64,000 nucleotides of DNA from assembly GCF_014692515.1 (NCBI RefSeq), contig NZ_JACOIK010000009.1, forward strand, positions 1-64,000, given 5' to 3'. Made by a program: the position numbers and the translations under genes. This stretch comes from Sphingobacterium micropteri. GTDB lineage: Bacteria; Bacteroidota; Bacteroidia; Sphingobacteriales; Sphingobacteriaceae. Under the pieces are notes generated by a model. It did no database searches, had not been told where the DNA came from, and saw nothing but the letters and a program-made list of their open reading frames with translations. Each line of letters begins with the position of its first letter. Position 1 is the first letter of the stretch. Shown in pieces: positions 17,354 to 26,753 of the stretch.

Positions 17354-18172
17354 ATGAAGGAAGACAATACATATTACGATGGAATGGATGGTTTAAACCT
17401 ACCGGGATCATTACGTATAAATCCCTTTGTAGTGCCTGAAAATTACTTTGACCAACTCTCTTCTTCAGTCTTGTCTCAAGCACGTTTAGATCGTTTGCCA
17501 ATTGCCGAAAGAATAGGCTTCACCATACCAGAATCCTACTTTTCTCAATTAACAAGCAACATACAACTCCACATAAAGGTGGAGCAGTATAAAGATGCTG
17601 CACATAGAGAATGGGATGTCCCTAAAGGTTACTTTGAAGATCTATCAGACAAGATTCTTTCGCAAACGAAAATAGAAGCTGTAGCAAAACAAGAAGAGTT
17701 CGAAGTCCCGGCAGGTTACTTTGAAAGCCTGTCAGCACACATTCAAACAAAAATAGTTGAAGATAAGCTAAAAACGCACGTAGCTGATGATGGCTTTACA
17801 ATTCCAGAAGACTATACTGGAATACTGAAAGATAAAATTGTTGCCCAAACTATAGGGAAAGAAAAACAGAAAACGATTGTACGAAAGCTAAATTTCAACA
17901 AATGGGTTTCCTATGTGGCTGCAGCTTGCGTTGCTGTTGTAATTGGAGTTGTTTCCTATAACAGCATAAACAATCGAACACAAGGAAGTATCAGCGAATC
18001 ACATCTGGCGTCCATTCCCGATGACGAAATTATTAATTATCTGAGTGCGCTGAATGATAGTCATGACATTCTTTATATCATGGAATGTATTGACCATTCT
18101 CATGATTCTGAAGGGATTTGTACGCATGTAAAGGAAAATGATATTGAAGACTATTTAAATTACGCGTTATAA
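17354..18172 (+). CDS. Repeat-bearing single-pass membrane protein, probable anti-sigma partner
   Basis: This 272-residue protein has one membrane segment at about residues 184-201 (WVSYVAAACVAVVIGVVS). Its cytoplasmic N-terminal part contains five copies of a motif of the form F-x-V/I-P-x-x-Y-F-x-x-L at about residues 25, 56, 87, 116 and 148, a spacing of about 30; the fifth copy lacks the phenylalanine. Such VPxxYF repeats are frequent in Bacteroidota proteins encoded after ECF sigma genes. The ATG at 17354 is chosen over a GTG six bases upstream. Its stop overlaps the next start (TAATG at 18170). The anti-sigma role is inferred from position and topology. Confidence 0.75.
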   Translation: MKEDNTYYDGMDGLNLPGSLRINPFVVPENYFDQLSSSVLSQARLDRLPIAERIGFTIPESYFSQLTSNIQLHIKVEQYKDAAHREWDVPKGYFEDLSDKILSQTKIEAVAKQEEFEVPAGYFESLSAHIQTKIVEDKLKTHVADDGFTIPEDYTGILKDKIVAQTIGKEKQKTIVRKLNFNKWVSYVAAACVAVVIGVVSYNSINNRTQGSISESHLASIPDDEIINYLSALNDSHDILYIMECIDHSHDSEGICTHVKENDIEDYLNYAL

Positions 18173-18627
18173 TGTTACGTTTTAAACATTTGTTTGTTAC
18201 GATAGGTGTAGTCATACTCTGTATATTATCTGCGAGTGCACAGCCACGGGATTCCAAACGATTTGCAGCGATTGAGAACGAAAAAATTGCCTATATTACG
18301 AAAGAGCTGAGCTTAACACCTGCTGAAGCCCAGCGTTTCTTCCCGATATACAATCAATATAGCCAAGAAATATGGGCTATTCGATCGAAGAAGAAAGAAA
18401 GTACCTCAACGACCCCTTCTCCAAGGGGAGTAAATGCTTTCAATAGATCGAATAAATCTGAAAAACAGGATGTACTCTCTTATGATGCAAAAGAATTGGA
18501 AATTAAGAGAGACTATCGAAAAAAGTTCACGGAAGTGATTGGTTCAGCTAGGGCGTCTCAGTTTTTCGAGGTTGAACAGAGCTTCCGGGAATTGCTCTAC
18601 AAAGAATTACAAAGAAGAAATCGTTAA
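18172..18627 (+). CDS. Secreted small protein of sigma-factor operon (LTxxQ/Spy-like)
   Basis: This 151-residue protein has an N-terminal signal peptide (about residues 1-23, ending SASAQ) and a helical, basic mature part with LSLTPAEAQRFFPIYNQYSQE, reminiscent of the LTPEQ helix of Spy/CpxP-like periplasmic chaperones. The start overlaps the stop of the preceding membrane protein by one base, so translation is coupled. Together with the sigma and membrane genes it suggests a periplasmic sensor or chaperone for envelope stress. The function is inferred; no enzyme motif is seen. Confidence 0.7.
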   Translation: MLRFKHLFVTIGVVILCILSASAQPRDSKRFAAIENEKIAYITKELSLTPAEAQRFFPIYNQYSQEIWAIRSKKKESTSTTPSPRGVNAFNRSNKSEKQDVLSYDAKELEIKRDYRKKFTEVIGSARASQFFEVEQSFRELLYKELQRRNR

Positions 18628-18631
18628 ATAA

Positions 18632-18709
18632 AGTGACGACGTAATCAGTGACGAAGTAACAAAAAACCATTACTGATTACTCATCGCTGTTTACGGATTA
18701 CTTGTCACT
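18632..18709. repeat. Imperfect palindromic intergenic element
   Basis: Nearly the whole gap between two genes is a dyad. AGTGAC (18632-18637) faces GTCACT (18704-18709), and GTAATCAGT (18641-18649) faces ACTGATTAC (18672-18680), with additional half-matching GTGACGAAGTAAC-like segments. It could fold into a long branched hairpin and resembles REP/MITE-like intergenic repeats. It lacks a T-tract, so a terminator role is uncertain. Confidence 0.6.
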
Positions 18710-18714
18710 AAAAA

Positions 18715-19902
18715 ATGATTAGCAACAGAGAACTTTTCCTTAAAAATACTGCTCAAACATCTTCGTCTCCTCGTCTATTCGAAATCGTAAAAGCCGAGGG
18801 AGTCTATCTATATGGACCTAACGGTGAACGTTATTTAGATTTGGTATCGGGTTTCAACGTTAGCAATATCGGACATCGACACCCCAACGTCATAGAGGCT
18901 ATCCAACAACAATTGGAGAAATACCTCCATGTTACCGTATATGGGGAGTTCGTACAAGCACCGCAAGTAAAGTTTGCAACCGAATTACTCGCGAATCTTC
19001 CTTCTTCATTCGGATCTGTTTATCTCACGAACAGTGGAGCAGAGGCTGTCGAAGGGTCTATGAAAATCGCAAAGAAGTACACTGGACGTCGGCAGATTAT
19101 TGCTGCTGAAAAAGCATACCATGGTAGCACACAGGGGGCTTTAAGTTTAATCGGCAACCCAGCTTATCAAGAAGCTTATGCTCCCCTACTTCCCGAAATA
19201 GAATTTATCCAATTCAATAACACAAGCAGTTTAGACATCATCACAAACCAAACCGCAGCGGTTATTGTGGAAGCTATTCAAGGTGAAGCGGGTGTACGTG
19301 TTCCGTCCTCGGAATTTATGCAAGCACTTCGGCAAAAATGTGACGAAACGGGCGCCATTCTGATTTTTGATGAAATACAAACAGGTTTCGGAAGAACAGG
19401 GAAGATGTTTGCCTTTGAACATTTTGGGATTGTACCGGATGTTTTGATGTTAGCAAAAGGTATTGGAGGCGGTATGCCACTCGGCGCATTTGTTGCACGA
19501 AAAGAAGTTATGGATGTCATCAAAGACAACCCTATGCTCGGTCATATCACTACTTTTGGCGGCCACCCGGTAAGTTGTGCGGCTGCCCTAGCTTCTTTGC
19601 AGGTGATTCAAAACGAAAAACTGCTAGATACAGTAGAAACAAAAGCAGCTTTGTTCCGAAAAGAGCTGAACCATCCTGCAATAAAAGAGATCAGGGGAAT
19701 GGGACTAATGATGTGTCTACAATTAGAAACTTTTGAGCAAGTATATCAAGTAAGTAACTTTTGTGCAGAACACGGTGTGATGATTGATTGGTATTTGCAT
19801 TGCGAAACAGCCCTACGCGTAGCCCCTCCACTGACGATATCAGAAACCGAAATAAAACATGCCTGCGAAATAATAAGACAAGGTATTGAAAAGTTCGTTT
19901 GA
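18715..19902 (+). CDS. Class III aminotransferase (PLP dependent, acetylornithine aminotransferase-like)
   Basis: This 395-residue enzyme belongs to fold type I PLP transaminases of class III. Signatures include LTNSGAEAVEGSMKIAKKYT, IFDEIQTGFGRTGKMFAFEH, with the aspartate that binds the PLP ring nitrogen, and MLAKGIGGGMPLGAF with the Schiff-base lysine at residue 248. The length matches ornithine/acetylornithine aminotransferases, but no arginine genes are adjacent, so the substrate is open. It lies downstream of a palindromic intergenic element and 36 bp ahead of a hydrolase gene. Confidence 0.88.
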   Translation: MISNRELFLKNTAQTSSSPRLFEIVKAEGVYLYGPNGERYLDLVSGFNVSNIGHRHPNVIEAIQQQLEKYLHVTVYGEFVQAPQVKFATELLANLPSSFGSVYLTNSGAEAVEGSMKIAKKYTGRRQIIAAEKAYHGSTQGALSLIGNPAYQEAYAPLLPEIEFIQFNNTSSLDIITNQTAAVIVEAIQGEAGVRVPSSEFMQALRQKCDETGAILIFDEIQTGFGRTGKMFAFEHFGIVPDVLMLAKGIGGGMPLGAFVARKEVMDVIKDNPMLGHITTFGGHPVSCAAALASLQVIQNEKLLDTVETKAALFRKELNHPAIKEIRGMGLMMCLQLETFEQVYQVSNFCAEHGVMIDWYLHCETALRVAPPLTISETEIKHACEIIRQGIEKFV

Positions 19903-19938
19903 AAAAGCTAACTTGGTTTTCTTAAACCTTCATTTTAT

Positions 19939-20691
19939 ATGGAAACAAGAAGAAAATTCTTAGCGAAAAGTCTCCTCACTTTGGGAGCGGCCTCGATAGG
20001 CACAAAAACGTTATTTGCAACCGAAAACAACCGAGCAAAAAGTGGTAAGTTAGTTATACAACAGAACGATGTCATTCTATTTCAAGGTGATTCGATTACC
20101 GATGCAGGACGTAATCGGGATAATTTAAAACCAAACGACACCGGCGCTTTTGGTCATGGATATGCGCTGATGGCCGCAGCCACGCTACTAAATAAATATG
20201 CGGATAAAAACATACAGGTTTATAATCGGGGGATCAGCGGAAATAGAGTACCAGACCTTATCAGCAGATGGGATACCGATGCGCTTCAACTTCGTCCGAC
20301 GATATTAAGCATTCTTATCGGCGTAAACGATTTTTGGCGCACGATCGATCGAGGTGCTCAAAACACGCCACAACAATATAAACAGCAATATCAACAATTG
20401 TTGGACACGACTTTAAAACAACTTCCACAAGTTAAATTGATTATCGGCGAACCATTCGGCGTGAAAGATGTAAAACATGTCACAGATGCTTGGTATCCCG
20501 ACTTTCTGGGTTATCAACAAGTCGCGAAGGAAATAGCAAAAGAATATAATGCAACGTTTCTCCCTTATCAATCGGTATTCGATAAAGCGGCAAGCCGGGG
20601 TGGAGGCGATTATTGGACAACAGACGGTGTACATACTTCCTTAGCGGGTGCAAACCTCATGGCGGAAGCTTGGTTGGGACTAATCAAATAA
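19939..20691 (+). CDS. SGNH/GDSL-type esterase/lipase, exported
   Basis: This 250-residue hydrolase starts with a twin-arginine-like leader (METRRKFLAKSLLTLGAASIG), suggesting Tat-dependent export, with the mature part beginning near residue 28. The SGNH blocks are visible: GDSIT with the nucleophile Ser52, GISGN (block II), GVNDFW (block III) and DGVHTSLAG carrying the Asp-His pair near the C-terminus. Such enzymes often deacetylate polysaccharides or glycans; the substrate is not determinable. It converges with recQ, with a shared bidirectional terminator at 20692-20718. Confidence 0.9.
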   Translation: METRRKFLAKSLLTLGAASIGTKTLFATENNRAKSGKLVIQQNDVILFQGDSITDAGRNRDNLKPNDTGAFGHGYALMAAATLLNKYADKNIQVYNRGISGNRVPDLISRWDTDALQLRPTILSILIGVNDFWRTIDRGAQNTPQQYKQQYQQLLDTTLKQLPQVKLIIGEPFGVKDVKHVTDAWYPDFLGYQQVAKEIAKEYNATFLPYQSVFDKAASRGGGDYWTTDGVHTSLAGANLMAEAWLGLIK

Positions 20692-20718
20692 TTTTAGAGC
20701 AGGTTTCCCTGCTCTAAA
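20692..20718. terminator. Bidirectional terminator between SGNH hydrolase and recQ
   Basis: TTTTAGAGCAGG / CCTGCTCTAAAA around TTTC forms a strong hairpin with T tracts on both strands. The recQ stop codon (20714-20716 on the minus strand) lies inside the stem. Confidence 0.88.
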
Positions 20719-22615
20719 AATCGCTATTCCAGCGATACATACCGTCTCGCAAGAGAATCTGCTCTCGATCCAGAAGCAATCGAATTACGTGCAACTTTAT
20801 ATCATCATCCCCGAGTGTTAGCTCGTCAACGAGCTCCTTCACATCTTTTTCGCCTGCCAGTAATACGTTTTTTATTTCTTCATGTAGTTTTTCCTGGATA
20901 TCTGCACGATGCTGGCGCACCAGACACAAATCACAAACCCCACAAAATGTTTTCTCTTTTTCCCCAAAATAAGTCTGCAACGCGATACTTCGGCAGTCCT
21001 TCGTATCAAGATAAGTATAGATAGCTTTTATTTGTTGTTCTTTAATATTCTTTCTTTCCTCTATAAAGGAAGTATCGATAAAGAGATGTTTGTAATCCAC
21101 ACGTGCCTGACGAAATTCCAGTTGAGGGGCATCCGTTTTAGGAAGATAAGAAGCCACATCCAATTGTTGCAGTCCGCGCAACATATCCACTACCACGTCA
21201 TGCGAAACGTTAAGCTTTTTTGCCAGTTCATACTCGTTCAATACGATATAAAAATCAAATGCGCCGCCTGTCGTCCGCAAAATCAATTTGATGAGCATAT
21301 CATACTTCGCCGACTGTACCTGAAATTTATACAATTCCTGGTAATCGATTTCAAACTTAAATCGCGAGGGGATAAAAACAGCTTCGGATAAGGCAATCCA
21401 CCCATCTTTTTCCAAAAACTTCAAAGCACTTAATGTGGGAAGAATATCAATCTTATAACGTCTACAGAAATCGACTACATCAAAATCAAAAAAAAGCCCT
21501 TTTCCAGCGCCATAAGCGATTTGAAAGTAGTTTCCTAAATGATGATAGATCTGTTGAATAAACGGTATCGGCGGAAAACCGGCTATAAAATTCTCCCACA
21601 ATTTTTCACGATCCGCTTGTTGAAACATCAATACCGGGAATGCTTTTTTCCCATCGCGTCCCGCGCGACCTGCTTCTTGATAATAAGCTTCTAATGAATC
21701 AGGAATATCCAGATGTAGTACAAATCGCACGTCCGATTTATCAATCCCCATCCCAAATGCATTCGTCGCCACAATGACACGCACCCGATTTTCCATCCAC
21801 CTATCTTGTTTTTGCGAACGGGTTTGTGGATCAAGCCCGGCATGGTAAAAATCCGCAGGTATACCGTGGTTAATTAAATACTGTGCCACTTCTTGTGTCT
21901 CCCGGCGATTACGGACGTATATCACCCCCGATCCGCCAATCTTATGGATCATCCGCAACATACGGCCCATTTTATCCTCCTCAGCCAATACCATATAGGC
22001 TAAGTTCTCCCTTCGGAAGCTTTTCTGAAACACTTGTCTTCCTACAAAACCTAACTTATCTTGGATATCTTCCACTACACGTGGCGTTGCCGTGGCCGTC
22101 AACGCCAAAAAAGGCGTGCTTGGATGAATCTCCCGCAACTTCGCCAGTTCTAAATAAGCGGGACGAAAATCATACCCCCATTGTGAAATACAATGTGCTT
22201 CGTCAATGGCAAAAAGACTCACTTTCATGTAGCGTATCCGTTCTTTTACCAAATCATTATAAAGACGTTCCGGGGCAAGATAAAGAAATTTAATTTTCCC
22301 GTACACACAATTATCCAATGCAATATCCACCTCCCTATGGGACATACCAGAAAAAATGGCCACCGCTTCGATACCTTTTTTTCGTAAGTTTTGGACCTGA
22401 TCTTTCATCAATGCAATAAGTGGACTCACGACAATACATATACCCGCCAACTGAAGTGCCGGCACTTGAAAACAGATAGATTTCCCTCCACCTGTGGGCA
22501 TTAACGCCAGGGTGTCACGTCCCTGCAGCACAGCATTGATAATGTCTTCCTGCAATGGACGAAAGGCCTCATGCCCCCAATATTGTTTTAATATATCCAG
22601 GTTTTTATTTTCCAT
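20714..22615 (-). CDS. recQ: ATP-dependent DNA helicase RecQ
   Basis: This 633-residue 3'-5' DNA helicase acts in recombination and replication-fork repair. It shows MPTGGGKSICFQVPA (motif I), FAIDEAHCISQWGYDFRPAY (motif II with DEAH), LALTATATP (motif III), ATNAFGMGIDKSDVRFV (motif V) and YYQEAGRAGRDG (motif VI). A zinc-binding/RQC region has CGVCDLC near residue 570. The ATG at 22615 is preferred to an upstream TTG. The start overlaps the comEC stop as TGATG, so the two are translationally coupled. It is the last gene of the HhH-comEC-recQ operon. Confidence 0.95.
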   Translation of the reverse strand: MENKNLDILKQYWGHEAFRPLQEDIINAVLQGRDTLALMPTGGGKSICFQVPALQLAGICIVVSPLIALMKDQVQNLRKKGIEAVAIFSGMSHREVDIALDNCVYGKIKFLYLAPERLYNDLVKERIRYMKVSLFAIDEAHCISQWGYDFRPAYLELAKLREIHPSTPFLALTATATPRVVEDIQDKLGFVGRQVFQKSFRRENLAYMVLAEEDKMGRMLRMIHKIGGSGVIYVRNRRETQEVAQYLINHGIPADFYHAGLDPQTRSQKQDRWMENRVRVIVATNAFGMGIDKSDVRFVLHLDIPDSLEAYYQEAGRAGRDGKKAFPVLMFQQADREKLWENFIAGFPPIPFIQQIYHHLGNYFQIAYGAGKGLFFDFDVVDFCRRYKIDILPTLSALKFLEKDGWIALSEAVFIPSRFKFEIDYQELYKFQVQSAKYDMLIKLILRTTGGAFDFYIVLNEYELAKKLNVSHDVVVDMLRGLQQLDVASYLPKTDAPQLEFRQARVDYKHLFIDTSFIEERKNIKEQQIKAIYTYLDTKDCRSIALQTYFGEKEKTFCGVCDLCLVRQHRADIQEKLHEEIKNVLLAGEKDVKELVDELTLGDDDIKLHVIRLLLDREQILLRDGMYRWNSDF

Positions 22616-24705
22616 CACTTCCTCTCCCAAACATAAGCAAAATTATTTTTCAAGACGTAATAGCGTAGATCTAAAGAATCTGCCATTTTTATCATCGCTG
22701 GCAATCTCTCCGTTTTATTCGACCCATCAAATATCGCGAGAGCAACATGGCGGAAATCTTTATCATTTACCTTATCATAAGATGATATGTTGCGCCACAA
22801 CAAAATATCACATACCATAGGTCCCATTTCTCCCTTACCGCCTTCTATAATACCCAACGTACCTATAGAAGTTTGAATTTTCACCCGATCTCCTCTTTTT
22901 AACTGCAGTGGGTAAAAAGCGATATCCGTCATCCGTATATAATGGTTAAGGTCTGGCAGCACCTGCCTCATTATATACGGATGTGCCACGCTATCTAACG
23001 TAGAAATAAGAGAAACCTTACCCTGATTAATTACGGCAATGGCAACCTCATGCCCCACATTATATATTTTTATGCCTTGATAAGAAGTATATTTTATAGA
23101 GGAGATGACAGCAGAGAACAACAATATTCCTGTAGCGATAAAGGTATACCATAAGAATTGTTTGCGCAGACTATACCAGGTAATAAGCAGAAAGATGATG
23201 ACGAGCAGGAACAAAGCAAGTTGTACTCCCGAAAAATCAACACCTTGCACGGTAGCAAATGGTAATCCTTCGATAGCTTGCAAGCCCCATAAGAGGAAAC
23301 GACACAAATAGGTTAATCCCAATGCCAAATACACGTTGACAAGCGGAAAAGGACATGTGGCTAGTGCTATACCCATATACATTAATGCCGTCGCAGGCAG
23401 TGATACAAATAAATTTCCAAGCAGAAAGTAATTGGGAAACTGCTGAAAGTAATACAAGGCTAGCGGTGTGGTAAAGAGCTGAGCACTGACAGAAACTAAT
23501 ACGGCTTGCCATGTCATACGTAGCCCCTTATTATTTATCAGCAATACCTTATTAAGCAATGGATAGAGCGTAAATAAACCCAAAACAGCCAAATAGGACA
23601 ATTGGAAGCCCATGTCGAAGATCATAAACGGATCCAACAAAAGTAAACTGCATGCTGATGCAAAAAGCGAATTTAGATTTTGATTAGCTCGTTGGCTCCA
23701 TCTGGCTACCAACAAAAAAGAAATCATCACGCCTGCCCGCAGGATAGAGGGAGCCATTCCCGTCAACAAAACATAGCCCCATATGGCTACTAGGATAAGC
23801 ACGAAGCGAATAGGCCTACCATAGGGGAACCGGTCTAGAAAACCCAGTAAAAAATTCAGCAGGAAGAACACCATACCGACATGCAAACCTGACACACTCA
23901 AAACATGCACCGTACCTGTATTAATAAAAGCCGTTAATGTTTCCATCGGAAAATGGGCACGGTATCCTAAAATGAGAGCTGCGCAAATATCCAACGCATC
24001 CTTATTCGATATGAACCGGCTGAACTTATGCACAAAATAACGGCGTATCGCCAACGCATGTGCTATAACGGTATTTCCGTAGTTATTTCCGAGCAGCCGA
24101 ATATCCGCAGGCTTTATATAGGCTTGATGATAAATATTTTTATGAGCCAGATATCGTTTATAATCAAATTGTTTAGGATTATACGGTTCACGGACGTCCA
24201 TTACCTCATTACGGAACAACAACTTGTCCCCATAAGACAACGATAAATCAGATTCCTTGTTTTTACGCACAATACGCAGCATGATCTGCCCTGTTGCCGG
24301 GCTTACTTTTTCATCGCAGACAATATGACGAATTTCTAAAGGAAAGTGTATACTAGCCTCGCCATATACAGGTTCGTCCGTAACCACCCCTATCAAATAG
24401 TCCGCTTTTTCACCAACAAAATATTGTGATTGCTGTGCAGGAAGTTCTCGTCCTATCCATACCATACCCAACAAGAACAACCAACCATAAAAAATTGGTG
24501 GAAAGAAAATGCGGCGCCATTGTCGACCGTAAGCCTCCATTCCCACCAAAAACAGGAATATAATTATCATACATCCTACTATAATTCGAAACAGCAATAT
24601 CGATAATGGTAAATAATAACCGCTCACTATACCTGTTCCAAAAAACAAGAAAACGCTGGCAAACGGTACTTTCCGCAAAGCCAGATAGAATGCCTGCCCT
24701 ACCAT
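22615..24705 (-). CDS. comEC: ComEC/Rec2-family DNA-uptake channel protein
   Basis: This 696-residue polytopic inner-membrane protein has an N-terminal DUF4131-like domain (with two to three helices, then a soluble part) followed by the Competence domain (ALILGYRAHFPMETLTAFIN, GTVHVLSVSGLHVGMVFF), the conserved heart of ComEC that passes single-stranded DNA through the membrane. The C-terminal region (about residues 540-696) resembles a degenerate metallo-hydrolase domain without an HxHxDH motif, common in this phylum. Its start lies within the 3' end of the upstream HhH gene (7-bp overlap), and its stop overlaps recQ. Confidence 0.93.
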   Translation of the reverse strand: MVGQAFYLALRKVPFASVFLFFGTGIVSGYYLPLSILLFRIIVGCMIIIFLFLVGMEAYGRQWRRIFFPPIFYGWLFLLGMVWIGRELPAQQSQYFVGEKADYLIGVVTDEPVYGEASIHFPLEIRHIVCDEKVSPATGQIMLRIVRKNKESDLSLSYGDKLLFRNEVMDVREPYNPKQFDYKRYLAHKNIYHQAYIKPADIRLLGNNYGNTVIAHALAIRRYFVHKFSRFISNKDALDICAALILGYRAHFPMETLTAFINTGTVHVLSVSGLHVGMVFFLLNFLLGFLDRFPYGRPIRFVLILVAIWGYVLLTGMAPSILRAGVMISFLLVARWSQRANQNLNSLFASACSLLLLDPFMIFDMGFQLSYLAVLGLFTLYPLLNKVLLINNKGLRMTWQAVLVSVSAQLFTTPLALYYFQQFPNYFLLGNLFVSLPATALMYMGIALATCPFPLVNVYLALGLTYLCRFLLWGLQAIEGLPFATVQGVDFSGVQLALFLLVIIFLLITWYSLRKQFLWYTFIATGILLFSAVISSIKYTSYQGIKIYNVGHEVAIAVINQGKVSLISTLDSVAHPYIMRQVLPDLNHYIRMTDIAFYPLQLKRGDRVKIQTSIGTLGIIEGGKGEMGPMVCDILLWRNISSYDKVNDKDFRHVALAIFDGSNKTERLPAMIKMADSLDLRYYVLKNNFAYVWERK

Positions 24706-26753
24706 CGGTATCGGAATTGAATTTTAATATCGGACCGACGTGGCCCCTCGCTTTGATCCAACCCAGAACCTACCGTTTTTACATCCAAATAGTGATTTAC
24801 GCTATAACGAAGCCAAAAATCTGTTTTTCGACCTATACGATAACGCAGGTTAATATAGGAACGACCGCCTTTTCCATTATACATAGGGAAGGCACTCGCA
24901 TATAACACATCATTTTCGTATGCATACAGCCTCGCATCATACGAATCAGTAGCAAATACAGCTAAACGTACATTTGCTTGTAATGGTAGACGAGCAGGTT
25001 TCCAGAATACATCCTGATAAGCCAACCAGCCAAAATCGATTCTCCCATCCTTTTCATACCGCACCCCCTCGGTTCTTGTCCGGATTTCCCACTGGTTAGA
25101 AAGTTTATACTGAAAGACGAAGCGCAACTGATCTTTCAACACATCCACCACAGATCTGTCTGGCGGTTGCGCACTATTGTTTTCTTGCTTTAGTCGATGG
25201 CGGTAACGCAACGAAATACGCCCTATCTTGTACCAAAGATACGTAAATTGGGATAGAACGTCCATTCCCGCACTAGGCTCGTCAACACGATAGCGTAACC
25301 AAGGGAAACGAAACACGTCAACATAATTCATCCATTCTATCTTTCTATTGGGATGGAACATCCATCCCGCATAGATTCCCTCTTCATTGACAACCGCACT
25401 CCCCTCCCCCAACGCTTGTGCAAAAACAGCATGGTAGTTAGGTTGGTAATTTCTATAGTTAACAAACGTTGATACTTTCGGATGCAAACTGGCGATCAGG
25501 CCATGGAGTGTAGCCCAACCTCGTCGATACTCGTGTGCCGTTTCACCAAAAAGATATACATTCTTATAGGTGTATTGGTAATTAACGCCGATATTGAGCA
25601 ATCGCCCCCCTTCAAAAGAATAGGTCTGACGAGGCGAACCATCGTGTACAATTGTGCCATTATATTGCGTATAAACGCCCACAGCACCTAGCTTCAAACG
25701 CTTATATCGGTAAGTTATGTCTATTCCGATCGCATTTTGTTTGATCGTTCGACGATTACGGAGTTCATTAGGCGTTCGATGTAGTCCAGATGCTGAAATA
25801 GAACTGATCGTATAATTACCGTCTTCGGCGCCCGAACGATTACCGGATAGCTTTCGCCAAGAAACAAATGGTGTAATTTCCCAATTATCAAAAGATAACC
25901 GCGTAGCAAAACCGGAGAGATAATTGTGTTCATTCATGGATGTGTAGCTCCTCAACCCACCCCCTTGCCTAGCACTACTCGTCATCATCGCTCCTTTGCC
26001 AAAACTCAAACCATTCCACATCACCAATCCTTGTCCAGCTTGCAAAGCATAATTCCCCAATATCAATTCCTTAAATATACCGAGGTCTTTTGCATATAGA
26101 CTAACGCCATAATGATCAAAACCATAGCGTTGCCTTTCCCGAAAGAAGGGCTCCCCGGCATCTTTTTCCATATTAATCGCCAAACGCAACCGATTACGAA
26201 AATTGAAACGGTAACGCAGCATATAACGGTTTGCATCTCCAAGATAACGAGAACGGGCACTATCGGTAATCAAATAACCTCGTTGTTTCTGAAAGATAGT
26301 ACCATAACGTAACATAAGCTGCTGCTCGCTATCATCATAAAGCTTCCGCCAAGTTAATCCTTCCAAGCTCGATACGGATGAGACCGTAACAAAAGGGTTC
26401 AATCGTTCAATAGTCGGCAGATCAAAATGAGCAATTCCTTGCAGTTCCAGAACGGAGATAAACTTTCCAGTCTGTTCGCGATGTGCTAAAAGGCTAGCAA
26501 TTTGCAAAGGTGATAGAAATGAAAGGTTGGCCAACTCCTGCTCATTCGTCTTATTTAAATCAATAGGTCGTGTACGGTAGTGACGAAGAAGTTCTAGAAC
26601 TTCATCAACATCGACTTCCTCCTCTAATTCTTCGACAAGTTGTTCTACAATTTGCTCCGCTACCGAGCTTTCGCCCCATGTTTGGCTTTTTACCAGCGTA
26701 CTATACCCCAGTAAGAACACAGCTGTCATAATTCGTACACTGGCAAAACGCAT
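24699..26753 (-). CDS. Exported helix-hairpin-helix / beta-barrel protein
   Basis: This 684-residue protein has a signal peptide (about residues 1-23, ending VKSQ) followed by a ComEA-like helix-hairpin-helix segment (RPIDLNKTNEQELANLSFLS then IASLLAHREQTGKF, about residues 56-95). The rest is rich in alternating aromatic beta strands, ending with R-F-R-Y-R-W, which is typical of an outer-membrane barrel. The HhH fold binds DNA. Together with comEC directly downstream, this suggests a DNA receptor or outer-membrane conduit for natural transformation or DNA scavenging. That role is inferred from context. Confidence 0.8.
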   Translation of the reverse strand: MRFASVRIMTAVFLLGYSTLVKSQTWGESSVAEQIVEQLVEELEEEVDVDEVLELLRHYRTRPIDLNKTNEQELANLSFLSPLQIASLLAHREQTGKFISVLELQGIAHFDLPTIERLNPFVTVSSVSSLEGLTWRKLYDDSEQQLMLRYGTIFQKQRGYLITDSARSRYLGDANRYMLRYRFNFRNRLRLAINMEKDAGEPFFRERQRYGFDHYGVSLYAKDLGIFKELILGNYALQAGQGLVMWNGLSFGKGAMMTSSARQGGGLRSYTSMNEHNYLSGFATRLSFDNWEITPFVSWRKLSGNRSGAEDGNYTISSISASGLHRTPNELRNRRTIKQNAIGIDITYRYKRLKLGAVGVYTQYNGTIVHDGSPRQTYSFEGGRLLNIGVNYQYTYKNVYLFGETAHEYRRGWATLHGLIASLHPKVSTFVNYRNYQPNYHAVFAQALGEGSAVVNEEGIYAGWMFHPNRKIEWMNYVDVFRFPWLRYRVDEPSAGMDVLSQFTYLWYKIGRISLRYRHRLKQENNSAQPPDRSVVDVLKDQLRFVFQYKLSNQWEIRTRTEGVRYEKDGRIDFGWLAYQDVFWKPARLPLQANVRLAVFATDSYDARLYAYENDVLYASAFPMYNGKGGRSYINLRYRIGRKTDFWLRYSVNHYLDVKTVGSGLDQSEGPRRSDIKIQFRYRW

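Noticed and set aside
23105..24246. Plus-strand open frames opposite comEC
   Set aside because: They have no promoter or family signature; comEC on the minus strand explains this DNA.
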